A stretch of DNA of 62,847 nucleotides from DATKJS01 sp050015275 (GCA_050015275.1 JBEKBS010000015.1:1-62847), one strand, 5' to 3'. Counted from the first letter of the stretch, positions 27,477-36,262 are shown. Notes: generated by a model from the letters alone, not told the origin. Translations and numbers: made by a program.

Positions 27477-28970
27477 ATGAATAAGACCCAGATACCGAAA
27501 ATCGTGCGCTGCGGCCTGGCTACCGCGCTCCTGTTGCCGGCCCTGTGCCTCCCCGCCCGGTCACAGTCTCTCGACAAGGACCTGGAGACGGCCATCAGGT
27601 CCATCAGCGCCTCAGAAGCCTATGAGGCTGTCCGGACCCTCGCTTCCCCGGCATTCGGCGGCCGCCTGACGGGCGACGCCGGATTCACCGCCGCCGCCAA
27701 GTGGGCCGCCGGCAGGTTCAAAGCGTGGGGGCTCCGGCCCCTGAATGCCCGAGATGGCTATCTCCAGCCCTTCCCGTCCCCTTGCACGATCGTGGACAAG
27801 GCCGAGTTGACGCTCCTCCTCCCCGAAGGAACGCCGGATCCCGGGAAGGCCCCATCCTACAAGGAGATGAAGCTCGCCCCCGAGAAAGACTTCCTGCCGC
27901 TCCTCTACTCGGACAGCGGCGACCGGACGGCCGAGACGGTTTTCGCCGGATGGGGCATCTCGGCGCCGGAGCTCAATTACGACGACTACGCCGGGATCGA
28001 CGTCAAGGGGAAGTTCGTCCTCTGCTTCCGGGGCACCCCGGACGGCGACAAAAAATACCAGTATTATGACGAGCACCGGACCCGGATGAAAACGGCCCGG
28101 GACAAGGGCGCGCTCGGGATCGTCTACATCTATTCCGAGATCGCCTCCAATCCCAACGGGGACTGGCTCGAGGGATTCACCCCGGCCATGATCAGCGAAA
28201 AGGTCATGGACACGGTCCTCAAGGAGGTCGGCTCGAGCTCGGCGGACCTCAAGAAGTCCCTGACGACCTACAAGCGGCCCATCTCGTTCCCCCTCCAGAC
28301 GAAGATCAGGCTGATGGTTGCCTCGCGGCACTTCCCCAACGCCGTCGGCGCCAACGTCATCGGCTATGTCGAGGGCTCCGACCCCGAGCTCCGGAAAGAG
28401 TGCGTCGTCATCGGCGGCCATCTCGACCACTGCGGACGGCACATGGGGCTCCTCTTCGCCGGCGCGGACGACAACGCCAGCGGCAGCGCCACGGTCATGG
28501 AGATCGCGAGGGCCTACGCCTCTCTCGCCCGGAAGCCCAAGCGCTCCGTCGCGTTCGTGCTGTTCGGCGGCGAGGAGCTGGGGCTCCAGGGCTCGACCTA
28601 CTTCGTCAGCCACGTGCCCGCGGCCCTGGGAAAGGTCGCTGGCATGTTCAACTACGACATGACGGGCGAGGGCGACGGGCTCTGGGGAGCCGTGTCCGCC
28701 GAGCCCGCCGAGTTCAAGAAGGCCATCGACGAGGCCGACAAGTCCGTCGGGATCATCCGCGGCCTCGGCGTGATCAGGAGCGTCGGAGTCCGCGGCTCGG
28801 ACTTCGCCCCGTTCTTCCAGAAGGGGATCCCGTCGGCCAATTTCGGGTCGAACGGGCCGCATATCGCTTATCACCAGACCGGGGACACGATCTTCCGGAT
28901 CAATCCCGAGATCATGGCCGAAGCCGCGAAGGTGTCGTTCCTGGCTTCCTATCTCTGGGCGAACCGCTAG
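27477..28970 (+). CDS. Secreted M28-family zinc metallopeptidase (paralogue)
   Basis: 497 aa. A signal peptide (about residues 1-30, LPARSQ) precedes a region shared with the peptidase at 23686 (FGGRLTGDAGF; VFAGWGISAPELNYDDYAGIDVKGKFVL), and then the M28 domain with GGHLDHCG, ADDNASGSA, GGEELG, NYDMTG and YHQTGDT, which supply the two-zinc site. The likely role is periplasmic or extracellular peptide breakdown. ATG 27477 is used because GGGAG lies eight bases upstream; the GTG at 27462 lies at that ribosome site. It is followed after 9 bases by psd. Confidence 0.9.
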   Translation: MNKTQIPKIVRCGLATALLLPALCLPARSQSLDKDLETAIRSISASEAYEAVRTLASPAFGGRLTGDAGFTAAAKWAAGRFKAWGLRPLNARDGYLQPFPSPCTIVDKAELTLLLPEGTPDPGKAPSYKEMKLAPEKDFLPLLYSDSGDRTAETVFAGWGISAPELNYDDYAGIDVKGKFVLCFRGTPDGDKKYQYYDEHRTRMKTARDKGALGIVYIYSEIASNPNGDWLEGFTPAMISEKVMDTVLKEVGSSSADLKKSLTTYKRPISFPLQTKIRLMVASRHFPNAVGANVIGYVEGSDPELRKECVVIGGHLDHCGRHMGLLFAGADDNASGSATVMEIARAYASLARKPKRSVAFVLFGGEELGLQGSTYFVSHVPAALGKVAGMFNYDMTGEGDGLWGAVSAEPAEFKKAIDEADKSVGIIRGLGVIRSVGVRGSDFAPFFQKGIPSANFGSNGPHIAYHQTGDTIFRINPEIMAEAAKVSFLASYLWANR

Positions 28971-28979
28971 GGAGAAGTG

Positions 28980-29609
28980 ATGTCGATCGCTAAAGAGGGT
29001 CTGAGATTCATCCTCATCGCCGCGGCCCTGGCCGCCGTCTCCTGGGCGCTCGGCTGGTGGCCGGCGGCGGTTTTTTTCCTCGTCCTCGCCCTCGCCTTCC
29101 TGTTCTTTTTCCGTGACCCGCGGCGGACCCCGCCGGCCGGCGAGCATCTTCTCGTTTCCCCCGCCGACGGCCTGGTCCTGGCGATCGACGCATTGCCGTC
29201 CCACCCGGAGCTCGCCGGGCCGGTCAACCGGATCACGATCTTCCTCTCGCTCCTCGACGTCCATCTCGTCCGGTCCCCCCTCGCGGCGACCGTCGGGAAA
29301 GTGGAATACCACGCAGGCAAGTTCCTGCCGGCCTACAAGCCCGAGGCCGGCACGGCCAACGAGTCGAACACGCTCGTCCTCAAGGGCGGGAGGACGAGCC
29401 TCGTCATGAAGGAGATCGTCGGCGTCGCCGCCCGCCGGATCAAGTGCTTCGTCAAGGAAGGGCAGGCCGTGGCCCGCGGGGAGAAGATCGGCCTTATGTA
29501 CTTCGGGTCGCGGGTCGAGATCACCCTGCCCCGGGACATCTCTCTCAAGGTCGGCCTCAACCAGAAAGTGAAGGCCGGCCGATCCGTCATCGCCGAGGTC
29601 CAGCCATGA
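28980..29609 (+). CDS. psd: Phosphatidylserine decarboxylase, archaeal-type (Psd-A)
   Basis: 209 aa. Converts phosphatidylserine to phosphatidylethanolamine at the inner membrane. A hydrophobic N-terminal segment (about 8-40) anchors it. The core FFRDPRRTPP, SPADGLV, IFLSLLDVHLVRSP and NESNT are conserved. The self-cleavage site YFGSRVEI near the C-terminus should generate the pyruvoyl cofactor from the Ser of Gly-Ser. Short length and missing N-terminal extension match the archaeal-type subfamily found in many bacteria. ATG 28980 has GGGAG upstream and lies 9 bases after the M28 stop. It overlaps pssA by ATGA. Confidence 0.93.
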   Translation: MSIAKEGLRFILIAAALAAVSWALGWWPAAVFFLVLALAFLFFFRDPRRTPPAGEHLLVSPADGLVLAIDALPSHPELAGPVNRITIFLSLLDVHLVRSPLAATVGKVEYHAGKFLPAYKPEAGTANESNTLVLKGGRTSLVMKEIVGVAARRIKCFVKEGQAVARGEKIGLMYFGSRVEITLPRDISLKVGLNQKVKAGRSVIAEVQP

Positions 29610-30358
29610 AGACAAAAAAACTTCAAAAGGGGATTTTCTTCGTCCCGAGCCTCCTGACCCTCGCCAACCTGTTCTTCGGGTTCATGAGCATCCTCCTGAC
29701 CTATCACGGAAGATACAGGATGGCCGCCCTCTGGATCGTCGCGGCGGCCCTGATGGATGGGATGGACGGGCTCGTGGCCCGGGCCATGAAGGCCCCGTCG
29801 GATTTCGGGATCGAGCTCGACTCGCTGTCCGACGCGGTCTCGTTCGGCCTCGCGACCTCCGTCCTCCTCTATTTCTGGGGGATGAAGCTTGCCGGGCCGC
29901 CGGCCATTTTCTTCAGCTTCATCTTTCTCACGGCGGGGGTCCTCCGGCTGGCCCGCTACAACATCCGGACCAAGTCTCTCCCTGACCGCAAGCACTACCA
30001 GGGGCTGACCGTTCCCTCGGCGGCCATCTTCATGGGCTCGCTGGTCATCTTTCATCCGGCGCCGCTCGAGACACGGGAGCTGGCCATCGGGCTGGTCGTC
30101 CTGACGTTTCTCGTGGCCCTCTGCATGGTCAGCACGTTCCCCTACCGCAATTATACGAAAGTCCTGCAGGGCCGTCGGATCGACATCCTGACCGCTCTAT
30201 TCGCGGCAGTGTCTTTCGCGGGCCTCATCTTTTATCCGCGGGTCGCCCTCCTCTTTCTCACCGGCCTGAACGCCCTCTCGGGGCCGGCGACGGTCCTGGC
30301 CCGGGCCGGGAAGAAGGGCCTGAAGAGAAAGCCCGTGGCCAAAATAACCCCCTCGTGA
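29606..30358 (+). CDS. pssA: CDP-diacylglycerol-serine O-phosphatidyltransferase
   Basis: 250 aa integral membrane enzyme making phosphatidylserine, the substrate of the preceding psd. The CDP-alcohol phosphotransferase motif DGLVARAMKAPSDFGIELD followed by SLSDAVSFG is complete, with all four Asp residues. About eight membrane segments follow. ATG 29606 overlaps the psd stop by four bases, which fixes the start and implies translational coupling. Its own stop overlaps a GTG of the next frame, so the operon continues into the M23 peptidase gene. Confidence 0.95.
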   Translation: MKTKKLQKGIFFVPSLLTLANLFFGFMSILLTYHGRYRMAALWIVAAALMDGMDGLVARAMKAPSDFGIELDSLSDAVSFGLATSVLLYFWGMKLAGPPAIFFSFIFLTAGVLRLARYNIRTKSLPDRKHYQGLTVPSAAIFMGSLVIFHPAPLETRELAIGLVVLTFLVALCMVSTFPYRNYTKVLQGRRIDILTALFAAVSFAGLIFYPRVALLFLTGLNALSGPATVLARAGKKGLKRKPVAKITPS

Positions 30359-30378
30359 GGCGAACGGCGCGGCCGGCC

Positions 30379-31668
30379 ATGAAGCGCTGGAGAAGGCTCC
30401 TCCTGGTCGCCGCCGTCCCCCTGGTCGCGCTGGTCCTTGCCGGTCTCGCCGTCCGGCATTTTTTCTTTCAGGGAGGAGCGCGGCCGGCCAAGGTCGAAAA
30501 AGCCCCGGCCTCCCTGACCGTTGCGCCTGCCTCTCCGCCGACGCCTCCGCTCAGTGAAGAGAAGTTCATCATCCCGCGGGGGGCCAACCTGGCCAGTCTC
30601 CTCAAAAGCCAGGGTTTCGACAACCGGGAGATCCACAGGCTGAAGGAATCCGTCAAGCCCGTTTACGACCTGGCCAGGATCGTGGCGGGCCACGAGATGC
30701 GCCTCTTCAAGACGCCGGAGGGCGCCTGGAAGGCGCTCGAGTACGACATCAACGAGACGCGCTACCTCGTGGTCCGGAACGGGAGCGAGGGGCTCGGGGC
30801 CGAGGTCAAAGATTACCCCTTCGAGATCAGGCCCGCCCTGGTCTTTGGGGTCATCGAGACCACCCCCGTGGCGGCCATGGCCAGGGCCGGCGAGGAAGAC
30901 GTTCTAGCCTACGATCTCGCGGAGCGCTGCTTCGGCTGGGACATCGATTTCTACACCGACCTTCGGAAGGGAGACGCCTTCCGGATCCTCGTCGAGAAAA
31001 AATACCTGGACGGCAAATTCGCCGGCTACCGGAACATCCTGGCGGCGGAGTTCACCAACGCCGGGAAGGTCTTCCAGGCGTTCCATTTCACCTACCCCGA
31101 CTCCGGCGCGGCGGACTACTTCGACGCGGTGGGCCTGTCCAAGCGGAAGGAGTTCCTGAAATCGCCCTTCAAGTACGGGGCCCACATCACCTCGCGCTTC
31201 ACCAGCAGCCGCCTCCATCCGATCTACAAGGTCTACCGTCCCCACTACGGCGTGGACTACGGCGCTCCCGAAGGGACTCCGGTCCAGGCCACGGCGGACG
31301 GTAGGGTCACCTTCGCAGGCTGGAACGACGGCTCGGGCCAAATGGTCCGGCTCCAGCACAAGAACGGCTACGAGACGCTCTACTCCCACCTCAGCCGCTA
31401 CGGGCCGGGCATCCGGTCGGGCGCCCAGGTCAAGGGCGGGGACGTCGTTGGGTATGTCGGGCAGACGGGAGACGCCACGGGGCCCCATCTCGACTACCGG
31501 GTCCACTACCACGGCACGCCCATCAATCCGCTCGGCCAGAAATTCAAGCCCGCGGACCCGGTCCGGAAGGACTTCCTGGACGCTTACAAAAACGAAGCCC
31601 GGAGACTCTGGACGCTGCTCGACGCGCCTCGGATCCTCCGGACTTCGCCCTTCTTTTTCAGTTTTTGA
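30379..31668 (+). CDS. Membrane-anchored M23 (LytM-type) peptidoglycan endopeptidase
   Basis: 429 aa. An N-terminal membrane segment (about residues 6-26) and a Pro-rich linker are followed by LysM/opacity-type linker domains (about 55-270) and a C-terminal M23 domain with RPHYGVDYGAP (His and Asp zinc ligands) and HLDYRVH (HxH). It should cut peptide cross-bridges in the wall or activate amidases. A GTG at 30355 overlapping the pssA stop is an alternative start and would add 8 residues; ATG 30379 puts the membrane anchor at the very N-terminus. It converges with the FecR/DUF6600 gene, and the two coding ends overlap by 11 bases. Confidence 0.88.
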   Translation: MKRWRRLLLVAAVPLVALVLAGLAVRHFFFQGGARPAKVEKAPASLTVAPASPPTPPLSEEKFIIPRGANLASLLKSQGFDNREIHRLKESVKPVYDLARIVAGHEMRLFKTPEGAWKALEYDINETRYLVVRNGSEGLGAEVKDYPFEIRPALVFGVIETTPVAAMARAGEEDVLAYDLAERCFGWDIDFYTDLRKGDAFRILVEKKYLDGKFAGYRNILAAEFTNAGKVFQAFHFTYPDSGAADYFDAVGLSKRKEFLKSPFKYGAHITSRFTSSRLHPIYKVYRPHYGVDYGAPEGTPVQATADGRVTFAGWNDGSGQMVRLQHKNGYETLYSHLSRYGPGIRSGAQVKGGDVVGYVGQTGDATGPHLDYRVHYHGTPINPLGQKFKPADPVRKDFLDAYKNEARRLWTLLDAPRILRTSPFFFSF

Positions 31669-33682
31669 TCTTCCCGCTGCCGCTTCCCCCGGACCCCTCC
31701 TTGTTCGCGGCGGAACCGGAGTTCCCCCCGCTCCCGGGCGAATGAGATGACGCCGAGGCTCCGGACGAAGAGCCCATGACGGAAGAGGCAGGGACATATC
31801 TCACCCCGCCGGGCGTCAGGTCGGGCACAAATCCCGAGCCGCGCTCACGGTCCGCCGAGGTCATCTTCAGCTCGGGGCAGCGGATCTCGTTCTTCCCGCT
31901 CGAATACTCGATATGGACGCCGAGCCCCCTGGCGACCTTGAGGTCCGGGTTCCAATCCAGAAAGCGCCGGACGGCTGCGGACGGCCCAGCGGGCTTCGCG
32001 GCCCTGCTGACCGCCGCCCCGCCCGCCTTCTGACCGGCAGCATCCTGGCGCGAGGGCTGAGCGGGCGACGGGACGCTCTTCGCTTCGTCCGCCCGGTCCG
32101 CTTTCGGTCCCGCGGCTCTGAGGCCGGTTTTGAGATTCGGGGCTGCGCTATTCACGCGGAATTCATTGTTGCGGAATATCCGCGACGCCTCCAGTCCCGG
32201 GCTGGACGGCCGCTGGAAGGCCCCCGGTCCATCTTTGACGGGCGGCACATTGATCTTCGGGACCGCCTCCCAGGTCAGGGCCTTGTCCCGGATCTTCAGC
32301 TCGTTCAGGCTGTCCTTGGCGACGAAGACCGTTTGAGAGGGGATCTGCTTCATGGAGTCGAGGACCCGCGGGTCCCCGCTCTTATAAGCCTTGAGCACTC
32401 GCGCGGACGCGGGTTTGAGCTCCTTAACCATGGAGAGATAAGTGGCGCCAGGCTGTTTCAGCTGGCCCTTGCCGATCATGGCCGGAGGCGGCGCCGCGCC
32501 GGGGATGGGTCCGTTCATCGCGTTCCACGAACCATAAAACCAGCCGTCGTTATAGAAAGAGAAATCGGGGTAGAAGCCGGGGAGCAGGTCGAATAGGCTG
32601 TAGGGCCGCCAGCCGCAGTAGCCGAAGAAAAATTCCCAGTCCACCCAGGCCGGAGCGAACAGGGCCCCCGGCAGCCAGACCCAGCCGATCTTCTTGTCCC
32701 ATTGCCAGATGCCGAGATGATAAGGGATCCAGCCCCACGGCTCTTCGGGCACCCAATACATCTGTCCCCCCGTGTAGGACCAGCTGCCGAAGATATAAGG
32801 CTGCCAGTTCCCCCAGGGATACGTGCCGTTGTTCAGAAAAGGCCGCCAGACGTACCCATACAGGCTGTCCCAAAGCCATTCGCCGTAGATATTCCCGAAC
32901 CGCTGGGCGAAATCGAAAATGGCGTTCGGGAGCTTCTGGACCGGCTTGGGCAGAGCGCTCTCACCCTTATGGAGCTCTTCGAAACGGGCGTTGATCCCGT
33001 CGTTCCAGCGCTCGAAGTCCGAGCCGGCGACGTAGGCGGCGGGCTGGGCCTGGTTGTCGCCGCTGACAATGAGCCGGCCCATTTTGCCGACCGCCTCCTT
33101 CTTGAGGGAATTTTCATCGCGGCCGAAGAGGACGGAGGCTTTCCCGTATCTCACCTGGGTGTCGGTCGCGCCCTCGGCCGTCAACCGGATGGCGGCCACG
33201 GTGTTGTGCTTCATCAGGACCGCCGCGTTGGGCGTCAGGACCTGGAACATCTCACCGGAGGAGTATTCTTTATACATGACCGAGATGCAGCCCTTTGCCA
33301 GGGTCAGATTTGAGAGCTGACGGGCGGTGCTCAGGCTCCGGGCCAGGATGGTTTCCAGCCGGAGCTCGGTCGCGACGTCGAGCCGGATGATAGTCCCGGA
33401 GTCGAACTGGATCTCGCAGCGCCGGTCCGCGGTCGTCCGGATCGTATCCCCGGGGCCGAGGGGCAGGTTGAGGATCGCCGCCTCCGGCGCCCCGCCGCCC
33501 TCCCGCAGGACGACCGGGTCGTTCCCGTCGACCTTCGCTTCGGTGTAGCTGATATGGCCGTAGTAGAAATCTGCCGGCCCGTTCAGGACCTTGTACTTGG
33601 ACTTGCCGGAGGCCTGGAGAAAGGCGGGCGCCGCCAAAAGGACGGCCCAAGCGATGACCGCAAATAATTTCTGATGTCTCAT
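31658..33682 (-). CDS. FecR domain and DUF6600 Trp-rich surface protein
   Basis: 674 aa. Signal peptide (residues 1-25, FLQASG). A FecR-type domain spans about 60-205 (LGPGDTIRTTADRRCEIQFDSG, SVMYKEYSSGEMFQVLTPNA). The DUF6600 domain (about 270-420) has WQPYIFGSWSYTGGQMYW, PWGWIPYHLGIWQWDKKIGW and LPGALFAPAWVDW. A long low-complexity Pro/Ala/Ser tail ends the protein. It is probably an exposed envelope protein. TAAGGAGGGGG lies just before ATG. A near-consensus sigma-54 promoter lies at 33725-33740, as for the other DUF6600 gene at 13083. Confidence 0.82.
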   Translation of the reverse strand: MRHQKLFAVIAWAVLLAAPAFLQASGKSKYKVLNGPADFYYGHISYTEAKVDGNDPVVLREGGGAPEAAILNLPLGPGDTIRTTADRRCEIQFDSGTIIRLDVATELRLETILARSLSTARQLSNLTLAKGCISVMYKEYSSGEMFQVLTPNAAVLMKHNTVAAIRLTAEGATDTQVRYGKASVLFGRDENSLKKEAVGKMGRLIVSGDNQAQPAAYVAGSDFERWNDGINARFEELHKGESALPKPVQKLPNAIFDFAQRFGNIYGEWLWDSLYGYVWRPFLNNGTYPWGNWQPYIFGSWSYTGGQMYWVPEEPWGWIPYHLGIWQWDKKIGWVWLPGALFAPAWVDWEFFFGYCGWRPYSLFDLLPGFYPDFSFYNDGWFYGSWNAMNGPIPGAAPPPAMIGKGQLKQPGATYLSMVKELKPASARVLKAYKSGDPRVLDSMKQIPSQTVFVAKDSLNELKIRDKALTWEAVPKINVPPVKDGPGAFQRPSSPGLEASRIFRNNEFRVNSAAPNLKTGLRAAGPKADRADEAKSVPSPAQPSRQDAAGQKAGGAAVSRAAKPAGPSAAVRRFLDWNPDLKVARGLGVHIEYSSGKNEIRCPELKMTSADRERGSGFVPDLTPGGVRYVPASSVMGSSSGASASSHSPGSGGNSGSAANKEGSGGSGSGKIKN

Positions 33683-33710
33683 GACCCCCTCCTTACACTC
33701 GACCTAAATT

Positions 33711-33726
33711 CTACAATTAATTGTAG
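33711..33726. repeat. Perfect 16-bp palindrome at the FecR/DUF6600 transcription start
   Basis: CTACAATTAATTGTAG. It overlaps the end of the sigma-54 -12 element and the predicted start point, a position fitting a repressor or other operator. It is AT-rich in a GC-rich setting. Confidence 0.5.
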
Positions 33727-33740
33727 CACTATTTGTGCCA
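33725..33740 (-). promoter_or_regulatory. Sigma-54 promoter for the FecR/DUF6600 gene
   Basis: The minus strand reads TGGCACAAATAGTGCT. It matches TGGCAC-N5-TTGCT with one mismatch (TTGC to GTGC) and keeps GG-N10-GC. The predicted start is near 33714, about 32 bases before ATG 33682. Confidence 0.65.
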
Positions 33741-33923
33741 ACCGGCGAAGGGTGGAGCCCGCAAACCCGGCACATGATATCGTCATTCAATCAGGACACC
33801 TGTCCCCTTTCATATCCCCCATAGCGGTCGCTGCACGGAGTGTTAGAGGAAAATAGCGAAGGGGGTGTTCCCGGAGGAGGGCACGTGGAGAGCGGAGCGG
33901 GCACGGATGGAAAGCAGGGTCGA

Positions 33924-33953
33924 TTGACAATCCTGGAAGGCCGCCGATATACT
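33924..33953 (+). promoter_or_regulatory. Promoter of the NUDIX gene
   Basis: Perfect TTGACA (33924-33929), 18-base spacer, TATACT (33948-33953). The start is predicted near 33960, 25 bases before ATG 33985. It is divergent from the sigma-54 promoter of the FecR/DUF6600 gene. Confidence 0.7.
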
Positions 33954-33984
33954 TGTCGACAGACACGAGTTTCAGGGAGTCCGT

Positions 33985-34461
33985 ATGCCCCAGAAAAAGC
34001 CGAGAAGCCCCGCGCCGACGGTCGACATCATCATCGAGATCGGCTCCCAGCCGTCCCCGGACATCGTCCTCATCAGAAGGAAAAACCCGCCCTTCGGCTG
34101 GGCCCTGCCGGGGGGTTTCGTGGATTACGGGGAATCCCTCGAAGAGGCCGCGGTCCGGGAGGCCCGGGAGGAGACGTCCCTCGACGTCCGGCTCCTGGGC
34201 CAGCTCCACACTTATTCCGACCCGGGCCGCGACCCCAGGCAGCACACCATCTCGACCGTGTTCATCGCCCGGGCCGCGGGACGGCCCCGGGCGGCTGATG
34301 ACGCCCGGGCAGCCCGCGTCGTCGGGCCCCGCAAGGTCAACCTGCCCCTGGCTTTTGACCACCGGAAAATCCTGGACGATTATATCGCCTTCAAGGAAGG
34401 ACGCTTTCCATGGACGAAAAGAAGAAATCCGGCCCGAAACCCGAACAGGACGCGGCCTTAG
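33985..34461 (+). CDS. NUDIX hydrolase
   Basis: 158 aa. The Nudix box is GGFVDYGESLEEAAVREAREETSLDV; catalytic Glu residues in REAREET are all present, but the usual Gly of EExGU is Ser. The preceding IRRKNPPFGWALPGG and the length resemble ADP-ribose or nucleoside-diphosphate hydrolases; the substrate is not certain. AGGGAG lies upstream of ATG. Its 3' end overlaps the next gene by 52 bases, and the last ~15 residues are Arg/Pro-rich, so part of the C-terminus may simply reflect the overlap. Confidence 0.88.
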   Translation: MPQKKPRSPAPTVDIIIEIGSQPSPDIVLIRRKNPPFGWALPGGFVDYGESLEEAAVREAREETSLDVRLLGQLHTYSDPGRDPRQHTISTVFIARAAGRPRAADDARAARVVGPRKVNLPLAFDHRKILDDYIAFKEGRFPWTKRRNPARNPNRTRP

Positions 34462-34718
34462 ACCTCAAAGAGCTCTGCCGGGTCTGGGGCCCCTTCGAGG
34501 CGGATGTCGTCAAGAGCTTCCTCGAAAGCAACGGGATCGCCTGCCTCATCCGGGGACGGATGGTCCCTTTCGTTTATCCCTTCACCGTGGACGGGCTGGC
34601 GGAATTCATAATCTTCGTCCAGGAGAAGGACCTCGAAACGGCGAAGGCGCTGATGGCCAGCATGCCGACGCCCGGTGAAGGCGAGGGGCCGGAGGAGCCC
34701 CGGCAGCCCCCGCAATAA
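34410..34718 (+). CDS. DUF2007 domain protein
   Basis: 102 aa. The core FEADVVKSFLESNGIACLI...FIIFVQEKDLETAKALM is the DUF2007 ('putative signal-transducing protein') fold, a small ferredoxin-like domain of unknown ligand. AAGGAAGG precedes ATG. It starts inside the NUDIX gene in another frame, so the two are translationally linked. The acidic Pro/Gly tail is variable. The dcw operon promoter follows after about 120 bases. Confidence 0.75.
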   Translation: MDEKKKSGPKPEQDAALDLKELCRVWGPFEADVVKSFLESNGIACLIRGRMVPFVYPFTVDGLAEFIIFVQEKDLETAKALMASMPTPGEGEGPEEPRQPPQ

Positions 34719-34838
34719 GCCCCCAAAAACCGCCGGGTATTCAAGCCTCCGCCACCCCCACTATTCCTTGCCCTTCCCGCCTGATTTCACGCTCCATTTT
34801 GGGCCCTTGTTTTTTCTCGATCTTCGGCACGATTTTGC

Positions 34839-34867
34839 TTGACTTTCGGTATTTTAAGCCATATATT
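34839..34867 (+). promoter_or_regulatory. Promoter of the dcw operon (Pmra)
   Basis: TTGACT (34839-34844), 17-base spacer, TATATT (34862-34867). Predicted start about 34874, inside the MraZ box array. Confidence 0.75.
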
Positions 34868-34893
34868 TGGGACGAAACGGGACAAATCGGGAC
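34868..34893 (+). promoter_or_regulatory. MraZ operator: three GGGAC boxes at 10-bp spacing
   Basis: GGGAC occurs at 34869-34873, 34879-34883 and 34889-34893, each separated by five bases, directly after the -10 element and ending nine bases before mraZ. MraZ is known to bind TGGGN-N5 repeats in its own promoter and repress, so this is an autoregulatory site. Confidence 0.85.
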
Positions 34894-34901
34894 AGACAAT
34901 C

Positions 34902-35369
34902 ATGGCAGACGTTTTGATCGGCAGTTACACGGCTCGCTTCGACGCCAGCGGCCGCATCAAAATCCCCGAGAAATTCCGCGAGGTCATCCAGGCCAACTAC
35001 GGGCGGGACCTGTTCGTCACTTCGATGCTGGACGAGTCCGTTCATATCTATCCCCTGACCGTATGGCTTGAGATGACCCGGATGACTTCCGAAGGCGCCG
35101 TTCAGCTCCGGCCCGACGTCCGGAAATTCATGCTCCGGGTCAACCGGAACGGGTCCCGTCACGAGCTCGATTCCAAGGGCCGGGTCCTGATCAGCCAGGC
35201 CCTGAGAGAAAAAGCCCGGTTCCAGGAAGAGGTCGAGGTCATCGGCCTCTCCGATCACCTGGAGGTCTGGAACAAGGAAGCCCTGGATGGAATTCTCGAG
35301 GAGAAGCCGCTCTCGGACGCTGATTTCGAGAGTATCGCCCGACTCATCCCTCGAGGCAAGACGGAATGA
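34902..35369 (+). CDS. mraZ: Transcriptional regulator MraZ
   Basis: 155 aa. Two tandem SpoVT-AbrB/MraZ half-domains with the DNA-contacting DASGRIKIPEKFRE (first) and DSKGRVLISQALRE (second) motifs. It forms a ring-shaped oligomer that binds repeated TGGGN boxes and represses the dcw operon. The ATG at 34902 directly follows the three boxes; no strong Shine-Dalgarno is visible other than GGGAC itself. The stop overlaps rsmH by ATGA. Confidence 0.95.
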   Translation: MADVLIGSYTARFDASGRIKIPEKFREVIQANYGRDLFVTSMLDESVHIYPLTVWLEMTRMTSEGAVQLRPDVRKFMLRVNRNGSRHELDSKGRVLISQALREKARFQEEVEVIGLSDHLEVWNKEALDGILEEKPLSDADFESIARLIPRGKTE

Positions 35370-36262
35370 CGGAGCAAGGACATTGTCCAGTCCTCCCGAC
35401 AGAAGTTCTCGAGCTGTTGAGCGTCGGGCGGGAAGGCGTCTACGTTGACTGCACCCTGGGCCTGGCCGGACACGCCGTCGCGATCCTGGAGAGGAATCCC
35501 CGAGCCTCCCTTGTAGGTTTGGACCGCGACGAGATCTCGCTCCGGCAGGCCCGGGAGAGGCTGATGCCATTCGGCGGGAGGGTCCGGCTCTACCATACGG
35601 ACTTCAAGTATCTTCCGGAGCTCGGCATCGATTTCCGGGATGTCCGCGGGGTCCTCGTCGACCTCGGGATATCCTCGTTCCAGCTCGACTCCCCCGAGAG
35701 GGGATTCAGCTTCAATCAGGAAGGCCCCTTGGACATGCGGATGGACCAGAGAAGCAAGATCACGGCCGGCAAGGTGATCCACACCTATTCCGAGCAGAAG
35801 CTCGCGGAGTTGTTCGAGACCTGCGGCGAGCTCCCGCACAGCCGGCGTCTGGCCCGGGAGGTCGTCCGCCTGCGAAAGCTCGGCCGGGTCGAAACGACCT
35901 CCGACCTCAGGGGGATCGTCGAAGAGGTCTATCGCTGGCGGCCCCAGAAAGGCAAGATCCATCCCGCAGCCAAGGCCTTCCAGGCCCTCAGGATCGAGGT
36001 CAACCGGGAGCTCGAGGGGCTGGCGGAATTTCTCGAAGAGACCGTCCGGATGTCCGTCGCCGGGACGCGCTTCGTCGCCATCTCCTTTCACTCCCTGGAG
36101 GACCGGATCGTCAAGCACACCTTCGCCGGCCTCGCCTCGGCCCGGGACCGGGAACCGCTGCTCACCATCCTGACCCGGAAGCCGGTGATGGCCGGCCCCG
36201 ACGAGATCGCCGGAAATTCGCGGGCGCGCTCCGCCAAGCTGCGGGCCGCTGAGAGGGCCTGA
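35366..36262 (+). CDS. rsmH: 16S rRNA (cytosine1402-N4)-methyltransferase
   Basis: 298 aa. Rossmann-type SAM methyltransferase with VYVDCTLGLAGHA (SAM loop), GLDRDE, DLGISSFQLDSPERGFSF and the C-terminal FHSLEDRIVKHTF signature, all diagnostic for RsmH/MraW. It methylates N4 of C1402 in the 16S rRNA P site. Note GLAGHA where most relatives have GxGGH(S/T). It overlaps mraZ by four bases and directly abuts ftsL. Confidence 0.96.
   Translation: MTEQGHCPVLPTEVLELLSVGREGVYVDCTLGLAGHAVAILERNPRASLVGLDRDEISLRQARERLMPFGGRVRLYHTDFKYLPELGIDFRDVRGVLVDLGISSFQLDSPERGFSFNQEGPLDMRMDQRSKITAGKVIHTYSEQKLAELFETCGELPHSRRLAREVVRLRKLGRVETTSDLRGIVEEVYRWRPQKGKIHPAAKAFQALRIEVNRELEGLAEFLEETVRMSVAGTRFVAISFHSLEDRIVKHTFAGLASARDREPLLTILTRKPVMAGPDEIAGNSRARSAKLRAAERA

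Noticed and set aside
27612..29615. Long minus-strand frame opposite the second M28 gene and psd
   Set aside because: Arg/Gly/Asp-rich composition without motifs; it is antisense to two well-supported genes.
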